From assembly GCA_023105745.1 (NCBI GenBank), contig JALGQZ010000002.1:47156497-47220496 (forward strand): a stretch of 64,000 bases of DNA, written 5' to 3'. The DNA is from Austropuccinia psidii. Its lineage: Eukaryota > Basidiomycota > Pucciniomycetes > Pucciniales > Sphaerophragmiaceae. The position numbers and the translations under genes are program-made. Shown here in pieces: positions 1 through 11,634 of this stretch. Below the pieces are notes generated by a model. It made no database searches, was not told the origin of the DNA, and saw only the letters and a program-made list of their open reading frames with translations. Each line of letters starts with the position of its first letter. Within the stretch, counting starts at the first letter, position 1.

Positions 1-240
1 TTTTTCTATTAATAAATAACAAATTTTAATGCATTTATTATTTTTTTTGCAACAATAATGAATTGCCATAAATATACTAATTATTAAATATTAATATATT
101 TATTTTTATGCCATAATTATAATAATATTTTACAATTATAATTATTCTTTATCTTATTCCTTACTTTAATAAGTACATTCACAGTACAACAAGTAAATCA
201 TTAGTAACATTTAATTATTGTTTCATAGTCAAACCTTACA
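1..240 (+). repeat. 3' end of a decayed Ty3/gypsy LTR (truncated by window edge)
   Basis: The last part, ending in the motif TTTCATAGTCAAACCTTACA at 221-240, is the same as the 3' end of the intact LTRs at 14025-16049 and 22681-24705. Upstream, the order of motifs (CAACAATAAT, TATGCCATAAT, ACATTCACAGTACAACAAGTAA) follows the LTR tail with many substitutions. The 5' part lies outside the window, so it cannot be said whether this is a solo LTR or belongs to an element. It is older than the 14-kb element, judging by the divergence. Confidence 0.85.
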
Positions 241-3200
241 TGTTTCCTTAATTTTGCATAGATCCATGCTTATGTTCAAATCCCAATGGTTAGACTTGTG
301 TAATATATTAATTTTAAACTAATTCACAAAATAAAATATATAAAATTAGCTCCTCACTAAAGAGAAATTTTAACATGCTAGTTATATGACTCAATAGATC
401 AAGAACTAATTTTCTGTTTCTCTTTTCCTAATTTTCTTCTAAATATTGCAATAAGTGTATATATTTCTGTCTATACTAAAATTAAATTAGAAATAAGACA
501 TCATTTATATTGAGCTCAATAAAAATAATGGAGAAATAACCATTAATACTGAATCCTTAAAATATACAGTTCTTATCATGTCCCTGTAGATCCTCTTATA
601 TCCTTTCAATTCCTTTACATTATGGAGAGGTATTATACCATATTCTCAATTATTCAAGGAACTTAGATGGTATATAGATAGACAAAATAATCTGAAATTT
701 ACCAAAAATAGAATTTCTCAAATTGATTAAGATTATATAATCAGGCTATTTATACAGAAGTTTCCTTTAACAAGTTCAATTTGAAGGAGCATGGATAATT
801 AATATTCTAATATGAATTTTTTCGTTTCTGTAATTTGTTAGGTTTTTAATATAATAATACAAGTTCTGTAATAAATTGTAAAAACATTACTTTTAAGAAT
901 TTGAAGATATTATATACCCTTTAGAAAATTTAAAAATTTCAAAAATTAATTAGCAAAATCATGTGAAATATAAATAACCATATATCATAAAATATAAATA
1001 AAAATACTCCATTTAGATATCATGAGTCCTGATTGTAGGGATTCCATTCATTATACAACAAAACCAAACATTTATACTTGAATAAGTAAGCGACAGTATC
1101 AACACCCTTGAATTTACCATCTCCTTTAATAACCAAAAGCTCAATCTCAGGAAAGATATTAATACAATGAGCTATAACTATTCTTCTTTTTAACATTATT
1201 TCAAGATTTTAATAGCTATATCTTGATCATTTTAATTCCTTTAAACATATTCAAGTATGATAAATATATTTCCAAGCCTTAATTATCAGTCTCTTTAGTA
1301 CTTTGAGTATGTTGAGATATTACTCAGGTAATTATCACTAGAATTTAGCAATGAGCACAAAACCCAATGTTACAAGCCAGATATTTCTGTGAAAGATACA
1401 AAAAGTATTGAATTCAGTCATTGCAAATTTTGGATATCATTAAAGAGAGAAATCCTATAACTATTTAATTCAAATTTAAAATTAATCTCATTTATAATCT
1501 CATTAAATATGGAATTGTTTCATTTAATTAGATGAATAAGTCCTTTTTTAAAGATAATCTGACTTTTAAATTGTAATATTTGAAAATATTGCAGAGCTCA
1601 AATTTTAATATCACTATTTTCTTAAAAAATATCATAAAAGATGTTAAATTGAATGGATATTATATTTTCAAAGAAGTAAATATCTTCTATTGCCTTTTCA
1701 TATGAGATTTATTCTTTATTTTATTCCCCTAAATAGGAAAAAATAAGCAGAAATAATTCAAGAAATTATATATAAATGAAATCTAAGTAGCTATAGAATA
1801 ATTCATCAATGGTATTTCAATTTTTTATTAAAGAAATATATTTCAATTAATTTAAAATAGCTTGATAATTCCCAAATATCTTCTAATAATAGCTTAACAG
1901 AAGCTAAATTTAGACACCAAATTGAATAATTTACCTTTTTAAAGGGGAAAACACACTTTTAATAGAATGAAGACTTAACCTCAGCTATTTACTCTTTAAT
2001 TTTGCCAAAGAGAGATATCAATTCCCCTTGAAAAATACTTTTTTATTTATAAGATAAGAAATATTAACTAATTATTGATGATAAAAAGATAAAATTTCAT
2101 TCATCTCATACATCTCATGCTATACATAATGTACTTTATTCTTCTTTCATTCTCTTGATATTAACTAAGCTTTAAGGGTTGATTCCCAGATCTTCAGGAT
2201 GCCTCTGATGAGAAATACTCTATACGTGATTTTGTCATGAAAATAGTAGTTGAAACAAGGCTAAAGGGCTTCTACTATGATAATATAGTGGTGGTTAATC
2301 TATCCAAATATCTGGCTGAAATGGGCTCCAAATAAAATATCATAATAATTAATAAAATAACCAATATTATACTTGTATCTTTTCCAATTACAATATTGCT
2401 ACCACATAAATACTCTGAAATGATACAACTCAAATATTATTAGTCTATAAATTCTTTAAAAAGTTAAGATTCCAAGGGATATTGAATATGATTTATTCAA
2501 GTTCTTGATTTCTCACTCTTAATAAATCAACTTCAAAAGAGGTTCTTTAGTAGCAAAGGGGCTAAAGTTCCTATGCCTCTGCCTTTTCCACATAGAATGT
2601 AAATTTTAAATTGAGCTATCTCATTTCTTCTATAAGTAAAAAATTATATTTTATTTTTAAGCTAATTTCTAAATATAATTTCATACAACAAAGAATTTGG
2701 ACCTTAATTCTTAAGTGAACAAGGAACTTTTACATTCAGAAAAATTTATTTAACCTGCGAATTAAAAGTTTCAGTGTTAGGTTCAACGCTCTTGAAACTT
2801 GAAATCAGTTTTAAAAAATATTCATTTGATATATATCCCTTATTATAAGCGTGAAAGCAAAGGGCTTATCAATTAAAAAATCCAATTAAATAGCCAAAGT
2901 TTGATTTACGTTGGTTGTATTTTTCCCAAACTCCTGAGATACTCCTTAGAGATCCAAAGAACGGGACACCCTGGCACCCTTCCCATAATGTTTTTTTCTA
3001 TCTTTTTATGTATATTTTTTCACTTTTCATATATTTAAAATCATTTTTTTGGCTTGAAAATCATGTAAAAATTAGTGATCTCTCTAAATGTACTTTTTAA
3101 TAATTTCTGAATGAAATTTTCTCAATTGAAATACTCAATACAAAGAAAAAATTGATATTTTTCAATTTAAACCATCTACAAACCTTGTTTTCCAATAAAT

Positions 3201-5579
3201 AATTATGGGTGATATATTTTTTGTGAATATGTTTCATTTTTGGAAGTTGTGTCTTTTTGGTACTTTGATATGTACATTTAAATATATAGAGGTATTTGTA
3301 AATTACTTAAAATATTGTATTATAACAACAATTTTCAAATCTTGATTACAATTTCTCTTGTAACATCCAACTTTTTTTTATGAAAAAGATATTAGTTTTC
3401 AATGTAATTTGGTACTTATTTTGTCAATAAAAGTGAAAATAGCTCTTAATATTACTTATATCGGTATTTTTGAGCTCATTCATGAATTAGTTTCCCAATT
3501 CCAATTTCTAGGAAAATCATTAATTTTTTCTTTTGTGTTGAAATAAGCTTGAAAAAGATTGAATGATGTTCTTTTTGTCTATAATATGAAGTTTTTTCAT
3601 AATAAAAGATAAGTTATGAATCATAAAATCAGTCCTTATCAATTAATTCAAGCTAATTATAACAAAAAATTAAGATTTAGATTAATAATTATCAATGAGA
3701 TAGAATCCTCAAGACCAAAATTCAGACTTAAAGAAACTTGAAATTAGGTCAATAGAAATTTATTCAACAAAAATAATTTGAGCTTGTTTGATGAATTAAA
3801 AAAAATGAAATTCGGGAAAATAAATTCAAACATATCTACTTTATTCATATTTGAAGGCTCTTTCATTTCTTTATCGATTTCTCAATAATACTTTCTTTTC
3901 AAATCTCATCTGCTTATATCTTAATTGGTATTTTTATACATTTATATTCCAAATGAAAGATACCATGATTCAAATACAAATTGATTGATGTTTTTCCAAT
4001 TTTGTTGGAAATTTAGAAATTATAATCCTTGGTGAGAATAGGGAAGTTATACAAAACAGGTGCAAATCGGAAGGGTTAAATATTTAATACAAAAATATAA
4101 TGGCCAAATTAATTATTGGCTATGATAAGCCTATAGTTCTTAGCTATAATCAAATCAATAATTTTCTATGATGAGCCAGATGTGATTAGCTATAATCAGC
4201 TTGTTAACTAGATATATCCTCAGGAACTTGAAAGTTCGAAAAGATAAATTAAAAAATACAGAGTATTATATAAATAATTTTATCTTTTGTCACACAATAG
4301 TGATAAGCTGTATCAGAAGTCCTAATAAATGAGCTTTTAACAAATATATTTTTTGTGATAAATTCCGATTTTGATTGGATTTGGAAGTCTACTGACGAAA
4401 TCTTTCCTAACATATTCTGCGAAATATCCTGAAATATTATTATAAACTAAAAAAATAAAGCTCATGAAAAATTGCATTTTCCTATTCCTTTTACCCAGTA
4501 AACAGAATATGTTCCTGTAATATTCAATTGCAAGGAAATCCAATTCTATATTGTTCTTTGCGCGCATATCATTTGTATTCAAGTTTCTTTATGTTTGACA
4601 TATATATATTTCAAGTGATTCAATTATTGACTAAGAATAATCATTTGGAGTTAATATTGATTACTTTCTTTATTGAAGCTGTATTTATTTTTGCGAGAAA
4701 GAAGCACAATATCTACAATTATTAACCCAAATCTCTAAGATTTATCCAATTTAAAAGAAAGATATTGATATACTCAAATATTCATACCACTATATAGCTC
4801 TTAGAATTTATCATTAGATGTAATTATTCTCGGAAAATTTTAGATAATTCTTTTGAAGAGTTTATATATGATTACTTGATATATTTCACAACCAATTAGT
4901 TTAATTTATGCTTTTCTGAAAAAACTAATTCTTTTTCATTTTAGAGGATTCATATTAATTACCAAATATGTATTTAAGTTATTTTTTATCTTTCACTTTC
5001 ATATTTTATAAAACAAGATTTGCTTCAAGAACCTAAATTCTTGATCAGTTATTTTAGTTTTTGTTTGATATTTTTTGGCCCTTTATGTTGGTAATAGAAT
5101 TTGCATTGCTTTCAAAACTATCAGAATATTCTGAAAAATGTTTGTTTTGATTTTAATTCATATTTATAATCACTTGCAATATAGGTACAAGAATTATTTC
5201 AAAGTTTCATAACATCCCTTTTATAATTTTTCAACATATATAATGCAGGAGAATAAATGAGTTGATACTACTAACAAATTTCAACTCCTTATTTTTCCAA
5301 ATAGCCTTTTGAAAAGGAACAAACGCGAAGAATACAGCAAAGCAAAATAACGATTGTCACTTGATAAAATTTCTTTAAGCCTTGACCTTTTTCCAAAAAA
5401 AGATTTGTACTATTTTAAATTCTTGATATATAATAAATTAAATCATTTCTTGGAAACAGCGATTCCAAACTTTGATTTCAAGAAGCTTCTTTCTTAGATT
5501 GAATAAGCTTGAGATTTTTCTACTCACACACCTATCATTGAAAAAGAAACAGTTTAACTATCTCGCAAAAGATTAAATT
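241..5579. other. AT-rich intergenic DNA without recognisable genes
   Basis: Only short open frames are present, rich in Phe/Ile/Leu/Lys and with no domain or motif I can recognise. I see no tRNA, LTR or TIR in this stretch. A weak imperfect inverted arrangement of GGCTATGATAAGCC-like words occurs around 4095-4215. I infer eroded mobile DNA, but nothing specific can be supported. Confidence 0.6.
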
Positions 5580-5851
5580 TTTTGACGATGCGATATGTCA
5601 TTAAAACCTCATATCGACGAATAAAAGGCGAGAGATAAGACGAGGACAAGTTCCACTTCTCAGAAATTGAAGGAAAGGCGCTTTTCTAATCTTCGTAGTA
5701 GAGGCGTCCAATAAACGAGGTGGCATGAACAGACTCCTCAAGAACCTCAAACGGTGCAGCGTTGTATTGTTCACAATCATGACTTGGCGGCACGCGGTGA
5801 AACGCAATTGGCACGAGCGTGGCCATACAAGCTAACGAGAATTTGGCTATC
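5580..5851 (-). other. GC-richer flank downstream of tRNA-Pro; possible tRNA trailer or SINE body
   Basis: This stretch is clearly less AT-rich than its surroundings and directly follows the 3' end of the tRNA gene on the minus strand. A 68-residue frame exists at 5601-5807 on the minus strand, but it has no recognisable domain and I do not call it a gene. The first run of four T on the minus strand after the tRNA is about 225 bases away (near 5623). The unit could therefore be a tRNA-derived SINE, or simply an older, less decayed intergenic segment. Confidence 0.35.
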
Positions 5852-5942
5852 GGGCCTGGCTGGGAATTGAACCCGGGACCTCACCCACATTGAGCGGCGG
5901 AGCGAGCCCTAAGGGTGAATCATACTACTAGACCACCAGGCC
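5852..5942 (-). tRNA. tRNA-Pro (anticodon AGG) with a 19-nt intron
   Basis: Read on the minus strand, the acceptor stem GGCCTGG (5936-5942) pairs perfectly with CCAGGCC (5853-5859), and 5852 gives discriminator base C. The anticodon stem CACCC/GGGTG encloses TTAGGG, a 19-nt intron after position 37, and a closing T. The T arm is CCGGG-TTCAATT-CCCAG with one A-C mismatch. Removing the intron leaves 72 nt. The D loop reads AGTAGTA, lacking the usual G18-G19 pair, and no T-run terminator lies close behind, so a pseudogene or SINE head cannot be excluded. The same acceptor sequence is complementary to the PBS of the gypsy element at 16052-16063, which supports this as a genuine tRNA-Pro type of this genome. 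Confidence 0.82.
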
Positions 5943-6584
5943 GACGTCCTACTATGCACTTATGGCATCTACAAATGGACCTTGATTGGAATCAAGTTAG
6001 GCAATAGGGAATGATCCAGATTGGGTGACAGTGCCAGTTGACTTGAATGTAAATAGAATTCCTGTGTACTTTTCAGTGAGGAATACTATGAAAAGAATTT
6101 TTTGCCTTGTAAGATTGCTTTTTTTAAGAGTGTGCCTGTCTATATGCTTCGATATTCAATTTTAGAGAAAAAAAATTCCATAGATTTCACAACCTCTCTC
6201 TTGTATTGAAAATACGTAATTTCTGTTTATGAATGATCAATTTCTTAAGCCTTCCTGTTTATGCAATAATAATAATCTTTTTAGTGCTGTGATCCCATTT
6301 TAATTGATAAAATAACTTCAATTCTAAATAAATAACGCAGCTTTAGTTTCCACCATAAGCTACCCAATGAATCTACATGGGTTTTTTTGGAACCATTAGA
6401 TATTTTTTTACAAAAGCTCAAATTTTTATTTTTATTTTTTTAAAATTTTTTCCTCACAGTTTCTCATAGTATTGAATACAAAGCAATGAAATCATTTGTT
6501 TCCACATAATTTTCCCTCTGAGAGTCATCACAAACCTATGAGATACAATTGATATATATATAGAAATATATACCAATGCGAGAA

Positions 6585-6886
6585 TCACCATCTGGTTGGT
6601 TCTCCATAGCTGTTAAGATATTCCGGAACCCTTTCTGGAATCGATGTAGCCAATCATTTGAACAAATAATGCGGTCATGTGGGTCATGTGACCTGAATAG
6701 TTTGTTGGAGTTTGTCCATCATACATGGATTGAAAGCCTTGAAAACCCAATGCTTCATTTTTTTCAGATAATTTTGATCAGATTTAGGTCAGGGTAGTTT
6801 ACTGGCCAAGGTAGCTTGCCTATGCCTTGTTGGTTACACCATAGAGTGGTGATGTTGGCTGTAAGTACTGGAGATACATATTCCAT
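6585..6886 (-). pseudogene. Tc1/mariner-type DDE transposase, C-terminal relic
   Basis: On the minus strand, starting near the ATG at 6884-6886, the frame contains PWPVNYPDLNLI, a decayed form of the WPxxSPDLNPIENxW block that carries the last catalytic acid of Tc1-like transposases. This is followed by KMKHWVFKAFNP and a tail typical of the family C-terminus (PERVPEYLNSYGEPTRW, stop at 6585-6587). The conserved Trp is a stop (TGA), one A has been lost from the following A-run (frameshift), the catalytic Glu position reads Lys, and the preceding Asp of the D-x-A-P block reads Tyr. It cannot be active. The N-terminal half is missing: the repeat copy at 6891 abuts it directly. Confidence 0.72.
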
Positions 6887-6890
6887 CAAG

Positions 6891-7064
6891 TCACTATGAG
6901 CAAAGTGGCTACACCTGACAGCAGGTGTTCCATTTGGAAATCAGCTTGCACCCAGCTTAGACTGAGCTTGGTCCCTTACTCTGAGCTAGGTTGGTCCCAG
7001 GACTTAATTGTTTGTAAATATTCCTAGTCCTTCTAAGCCACTGGAATATTGAAGAATTTCCAGG
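6891..7064 (+). repeat. Short interspersed repeat with palindromic core, copy A
   Basis: Begins CACTATGAGCAAAGTGGCTA and contains the palindromic core ACACCTGACAGCAGGTGT (stem ACACCTG/CAGGTGT, loop ACAG). The body continues through GGAAATCAGCTTG and TGAGCTAGGTTGG to CACTGGAATATTGAAGAATT. The same order is found at 39011-39180 and 52608-52777 and in part at 46708-46827; the core alone recurs at three minus-strand copies. No coding capacity is evident. Confidence 0.75.
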
Positions 7065-7326
7065 TTTGATATTCTATCCTTTCAATTGGATAGAATAGAT
7101 CTATAGTACATTGTATTTTATTTTTTTAGATCTTGGGATAAATTAAAAATTCTCTTGATTAATTATGTCCTCTTCATAAAAACATTATCTACTGCAAAAA
7201 ATTCACTTTCACAAGTAAATTACTAATTTGAGTAATTCATTTTACCCTTTGAAGGCCTCAATAACTCAAGCCCAGGCTTGAGAATTTTGAAATCCTTTGC
7301 TTTTTTGGGGTTATTCATAATTAGAA

Positions 7327-7334
7327 TATATTTA
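7327..7334 (+). repeat. 8-bp target-site duplication, left (TATATTTA)
   Basis: TATATTTA lies directly before the GGG that starts the MULE terminal repeat and is identical to 11627-11634 directly after the closing CCC. It defines the insertion exactly. Confidence 0.85.
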
Positions 7335-7497
7335 GGGTTTTGGTAAACACATGTAAGTGACCTTATTTTTCAAAAAAATTCCTCAGGCTCAGTTTTGAGG
7401 ATTTTTTTAATTTTTTTTTGCCATATTTTTTGTGACTTGGCATGTCAATATGCACAAATTTTTTCAATTTTTTTTTCCAAATTCAACAAATTGGGCC

Positions 7498-7875
7498 AAT
7501 ATGCCAAAATGGCATATTTTTTTCAAAAACTCATTTAAAATCTTCCCACTTATGAATTTCCTTAATTTTTTTTTAAAAATGAAGAGTTCAATCTGAAGAA
7601 TAAAGCACCAGAATCGCATAATTTTGGGAAATTTTTTTTTGGGACAAGTGAAGGCGCAAAAAGGGTTTTTTTTTCAAATGTTTTTTCCAGTCATTGTAAT
7701 ATGCCTATTCTTAAAAAGTTGATTTAATAACTTCCCACTTATGAATTTCCTTCATTCTTTTGAAATTTAAGGGTTCAATCTGGACAATAAAGAACCAAAA
7801 GCCCATGATTTTGGGGAATTGTTTTGGTGGTACAGCAAGTGCAGGGGCAATAAGTGTATCTTTTCAGATTTTTTT
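7498..7875. repeat. Direct duplication of about 189 bp inside the MULE
   Basis: The block CTTCCCACTTATGAATTTCC occurs at 7542 and again at 7731. It is followed in both cases by a TTCAATCTG(A/G)A(G/C)AATAAAG(C/A)ACCA segment and a TTTTGGG(G)AA segment, giving a tandem period of 189 bases. It sits in the non-coding part between the left end and the 3' end of the gene, so it is a subterminal repeat of this element. Confidence 0.7.
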
Positions 7876-8159
7876 CCTTGTTTGTAATATGACTATTTCT
7901 AAGTACAAAAGCTCCACATGTTTGTTAAAAAAGGATACTGAGGTGGTATTTAAGCAATAAATATGACTGAGGAGGGGGATAATTGGCATAAATTGTATAT
8001 ACAAAAATCAATCAATCAGAATCAACCTCCAAAATAGTGGGTTTTTTCTGAGAAGGGGAGGAAGATTGGACAAATACAACATTCTGTGTTTCTTAAATAT
8101 ATCAGAACACCCCAGGGCTTGTGGTTGGGCATGAATCTCCAAATTCAAAGTGATGGGGT

Positions 8160-11105
8160 GACTGGATAAACTTTAGAAAAGATTATGTCCAAAGGAGCAA
8201 AATGAGCACAGCTATCCAAGAAGCAGATGAAAATGGGGGGATTATCATTTGGAGGACAGAAATAAGGGAAAAAAGAAAATATTGGACTGTGGAATAAAAG
8301 AAAACTGGTCTTTTATACTTATTTGCAATTGGATCCCCCATGTCAGGCATGGACATCCACTTTCTTTTTGGAGCCTGGCCAACATCTTCATACCATTCAA
8401 TTCTGTCCAAATAAGAGGATACTGAGGAAATTAAGGTGTTCATGGCTTCATAAAGGTCTTGATTTTGTTTAATTTCTTCAGCCAAGTCACCTCTGAAATC
8501 AGCCCATTGATCTTGAGTCTTGTAAATGTAGTGTGATACTGTTCTGTAGCCACAGCTTCCATCACCCTGGACATTGATGGCCTTGAAGTTGTATTTCAAT
8601 ATAAACTTGGGCAAGTCTTCTGAGCCAGATATCTGATAAAATAAGGTCAAAAAATGAATAAATATCAAAATAAACAAGAGAAACTTACATTCAAAGGAAT
8701 CAGAAACTCACAAACAGCTTGGAGAATTCATCACTTGTTTGATGATTTCTTTGACAATGCTCACAGGTCAAGTAAATTGAATCATATATCTTCAAGCTGG
8801 TAGCAGGCTTGTTTGATTTTCTTAGTGAGGTTTTTATTCCAATTGCCAATCTTCTAGACTTTCCAAGGGTTACTTCAGATTTATTTAATTCAGTTTCTGA
8901 GGGTAGGGAATCTGATGAGCTGATGGATTTAGATGATGAGTCCTCAGAATCTTCAGAATCTTCAGATGAGTCCACTTCCATAATTGGAGAGGGGACATTT
9001 GACTGTGATCTTGATGTTGTTGTACTTCTCACTTTTGAGGGGGGTCTTCCTCTTCTCTTGGATTGACTTTCAATAATTTCAAATCTTGAGGTTTCTCTTT
9101 TGTTTGGATTTTTGTTTTCTTTTTGGATCCTTGAGGTCTTCCATGGATATTCTTGCATTCTAGAGGTTCTTCATAATATTGATCATCCTCTTGACTCTTG
9201 GGAATTTGATTAAATGGGACTTTTCCAGCCAAAATATGTTGAAAATGTTGGAGAATTGGGGTGATTTCTGCCATTGGTCTTTGAAAAAGGTCTTTCCCAA
9301 TAGCTTCAAATATTTTCTGGGATTCATTCTTTCTTTCTTTTTCAACACTTTGATTATCACCTTGAAAACCAGCGTGAGAAGAATATGACAAATAAAATCA
9401 GTTAATAAGAAAAAAAATTAAGAATAAGAAATTAAAAAAGCCTCACAGGCAAATTCAAATGCGATTGAGAATGGAAGTCTGATATTTCAAGCCTTTGGCT
9501 CTTGGAAAATGCCTTTTGGGTCTTATGCTTTCAAGGAATGCCTTGATAATTGTTGTATTTGTTGGTGCATTTCTAATTGGGAGGAAATTTGGTTTTGAAA
9601 TTTTCAAAGGCCATCTGAAGAGAATAATGAGACACCTTGCCATTGAGGCACAGATGTGTGGAGGAAAATTTTTGACATGGACAATCATTTCTTTCAAGAT
9701 TCTGTTGATAATTTCAATAAATTGTTTTTTGAATGCCATGTGGAGAGACCTAACTACCTCCAGGAGAGTACCAGTGGACTTTTGGAGCCAAAGTTTCATC
9801 ATTGCATGGGCACCTTCAACTCTGGAGTTGGGGCCCACACCCAGGTGGCAATGGTGGTTGGTCCAGGCTGGCACATAATACTCCTTTAGAGGAAGCCATT
9901 TATTTTCCAAATACTGAAAGACTTCAGGATTTTTGACTTGCTTTTGAAGGTTCTTCCAGTTGTCTTTGAAAGACTTTTCAGTGGATGAATGCATAACCTG
10001 AGAAATGAATCCCAAAGTCATTAATAAAAATAAAAATAAGAAAAAAAGAAAAAAAGTGAAATAAAGTGAACTAAAGCAAAAGATAAAAGTATATTACTTG
10101 ATTCCAAAGGCCCATAAAATTTTCAAAATCGGTTCCATGACCAATTTTCTTCATTCATTGAGCAGATACATCTTTATTGATGTGCCAAATGCATAGAATG
10201 ACTTTGGGTCTTGGAAGAGCTTCTTACAAGAGTTTTTCAAGGCCAGATCCCTGTCAATAACAATAAATGGAGGGGGAACAAGATTGGTTTTGTTGAGGAC
10301 CTTTTCTATGTATTGATTTAATGCCCAAGTATATGAGGGTTCAGTTTCATTCTTCATCAAACAAAAAGACCCAGAAAAGGTCTTATTGGTTGAGCTGAAT
10401 CCAACAATATGACAAGGGGCATTTTTTAGTTATTGGTTTTATAAGTACAATCCATAAGAATGACATGAGGAAAACCATGAAGGAGTTTTATGGCCAGGGA
10501 GTGAGTGAAAAACAAGGAGGTAATGTGTCCCTCAGAATCCGTTGCAGAGGACCAAACAAGATTTTCTTGTTTAAGAGTGTCAATAAGAGCATCAATGGGC
10601 CTTCTGTCTTGCAGTTTGTCTTTCCTGATTTTCATGACTTGGTGGTAAATGTCTTGAAGGATTACAGGCCTGTCAGAATCCCTCTGGCTGCATAATTGGG
10701 CCTGAATTTGCCTTGGCATGAGCAGTGATTCAGACATTTGAGCAATTTGGGATATTTCTTGCTCATTGAATTTCCTGAAAGCAGGATGTGCCATGATATT
10801 TTCAGTGGCATCATGGCTATATTCAGGATTTTTGACTTTAAGAGTCCAAGTGGTACTCTTGGCATATTTTCTGGCATAAAGTCTAAAAGGACAGTCAAGC
10901 TTTCTTGAGGTGACTGTTTTGGAGGGGCTTTTGTTGGCGTTTGGGGTCCCAGACTTGTCACAACCCATTTCAATTTGGTTGTGGGTCATATTGGACCTCA
11001 AGGTGGACACATCATACCCCTGAGCCCTGGCAACATTATGCACATGTTTCCAAAGAAGATCAAGGGTCTGAAATTCACCTTCAGGGGGGTTGAAGCATTT
11101 TTGAA
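8160..11105 (-). pseudogene. MULE transposase with C-terminal OTU-like protease domain, multi-exon and broken
   Basis: Minus strand. An N-terminal FAR1/WRKY-GCM1-like zinc region (Cys in MGCDKSG and LDCPF, His in EYSHDA, about 10800-10960) is followed by a MULE DDE core: Asp in MDCTYKTN (10450-10452), Asp in VIDRDLAL (10253-10255) and Glu in SRVEGAHAMMK (9815-9817). A basic linker with AT-hook-like words (KRRGRPP, HGRPQGS) and acidic Ser runs leads to an OTU-like domain with VQGDGSCGYR (Asp 8561-8563, Cys 8552-8554) and a possible His in AHFAPL near 8190. Lesions: stop plus frameshift near 10412-10437, frameshift near 10180, stop near 10162, and frameshifts near 9060-9100, 8700 and 8290. Introns fit at 8633-8688 and about 10027-10102. 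Frames upstream of about 11105 look non-coding. The MULE identity is firm; the true start is not known. Confidence 0.82.
8633..8688 (-). other. Spliceosomal intron (56 nt) before the OTU-coding exon
   Basis: On the minus strand GTAAGT at 8683-8688 and TTTTATCAG ending at 8633 bound a T-rich insert. Removing it joins ...LIPLN to ISGSEDLPKF in one frame leading into the GDGSC motif. The upstream exon needs one base shift near 8700, which is one of the gene's lesions. Confidence 0.6.
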
Positions 11106-11626
11106 TGAAAAAGATGTATAAAAGTGAAAAAAAGGGGAAATTTGGGGATTTGTAATGGGGTAAGAACCTTTTGAAATGTGAAAAAGAAGTGAAAAAAGGT
11201 CTGAAAAATGAACAGAAGTGGTTAAGAGTGAAAAAAAGTGGCTTAAATGAGGGATTAATGGATGAGGGAAGGTAGAAAATTGAAAATTGAGAGGCTTGAA
11301 AGCAGGTTGTTGTGGTGGAAAAAAAGAGAAAAAAGTGTAAAAAGCTTTGCAAAATGGCTTTGGTAATGCTGTTTTTCCAAAAAAAATTGGTTTGGGGTGG
11401 GGATAATGTGGATTATTTGGGTGTTTGGCCTTTTTGTTTGAGGAGGGGGCTGGGCAGAAAAATCTGAAACAATTGGGAGTTAGAGAGGTTTTGTGGGGAA
11501 AAAAACTCTTTTGACCATGTTTTGGCCCAATACAGGCGTGGTTGTGTTTCATTTTTAATTAAAAATGGGCTCAGGGCACCCCTTACGTGTTTCTACCAAT
11601 TTGTTTACGTGTTTTTACCAACACCC

Positions 11627-11634
11627 TATATTTA
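11627..11634 (+). repeat. 8-bp target-site duplication, right (TATATTTA)
   Basis: Identical to 7327-7334 and directly follows the terminal CCC of the MULE. Confidence 0.85.

Larger units (their letters stand above)
7335..11626 (-). mobile_element. Mutator-like element (MULE) with transposase-OTU gene, 4292 bp
   Basis: The left end reads GGGTTTTGGTAAACACATGT; the right end, reverse-complemented, reads GGGTGTTGGTAAAAACACGT. These are imperfect terminal repeats of about 20 bases. A perfect 8-bp duplication TATATTTA flanks both ends. A related subterminal word (TTGGTAGAAACACGTAAGG on the minus strand) is repeated just inside the right end at 11582-11600. Inside, on the minus strand, lies a broken multi-exon gene for a MULE transposase fused to an OTU-like domain. 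The 547-bp element at 35382 shares the ends and TSD length and may be mobilised by this family. The element is dead because its gene has several lesions. Confidence 0.88.

Noticed and set aside
4337..4725. Overlapping small frames on both strands
   Set aside because: No motifs, composition typical of AT-rich noise.
9495..9878. 127-residue plus-strand frame
   Set aside because: Shadow of the MULE transposase C-terminal exon on the opposite strand.
10998..11552. Ser/Phe/Pro-rich minus-strand frames upstream of the MULE transposase
   Set aside because: Composition reflects G/A-rich leader DNA; no homology to the transposase N-terminus, and it overlaps in another frame with the recognisable start region.
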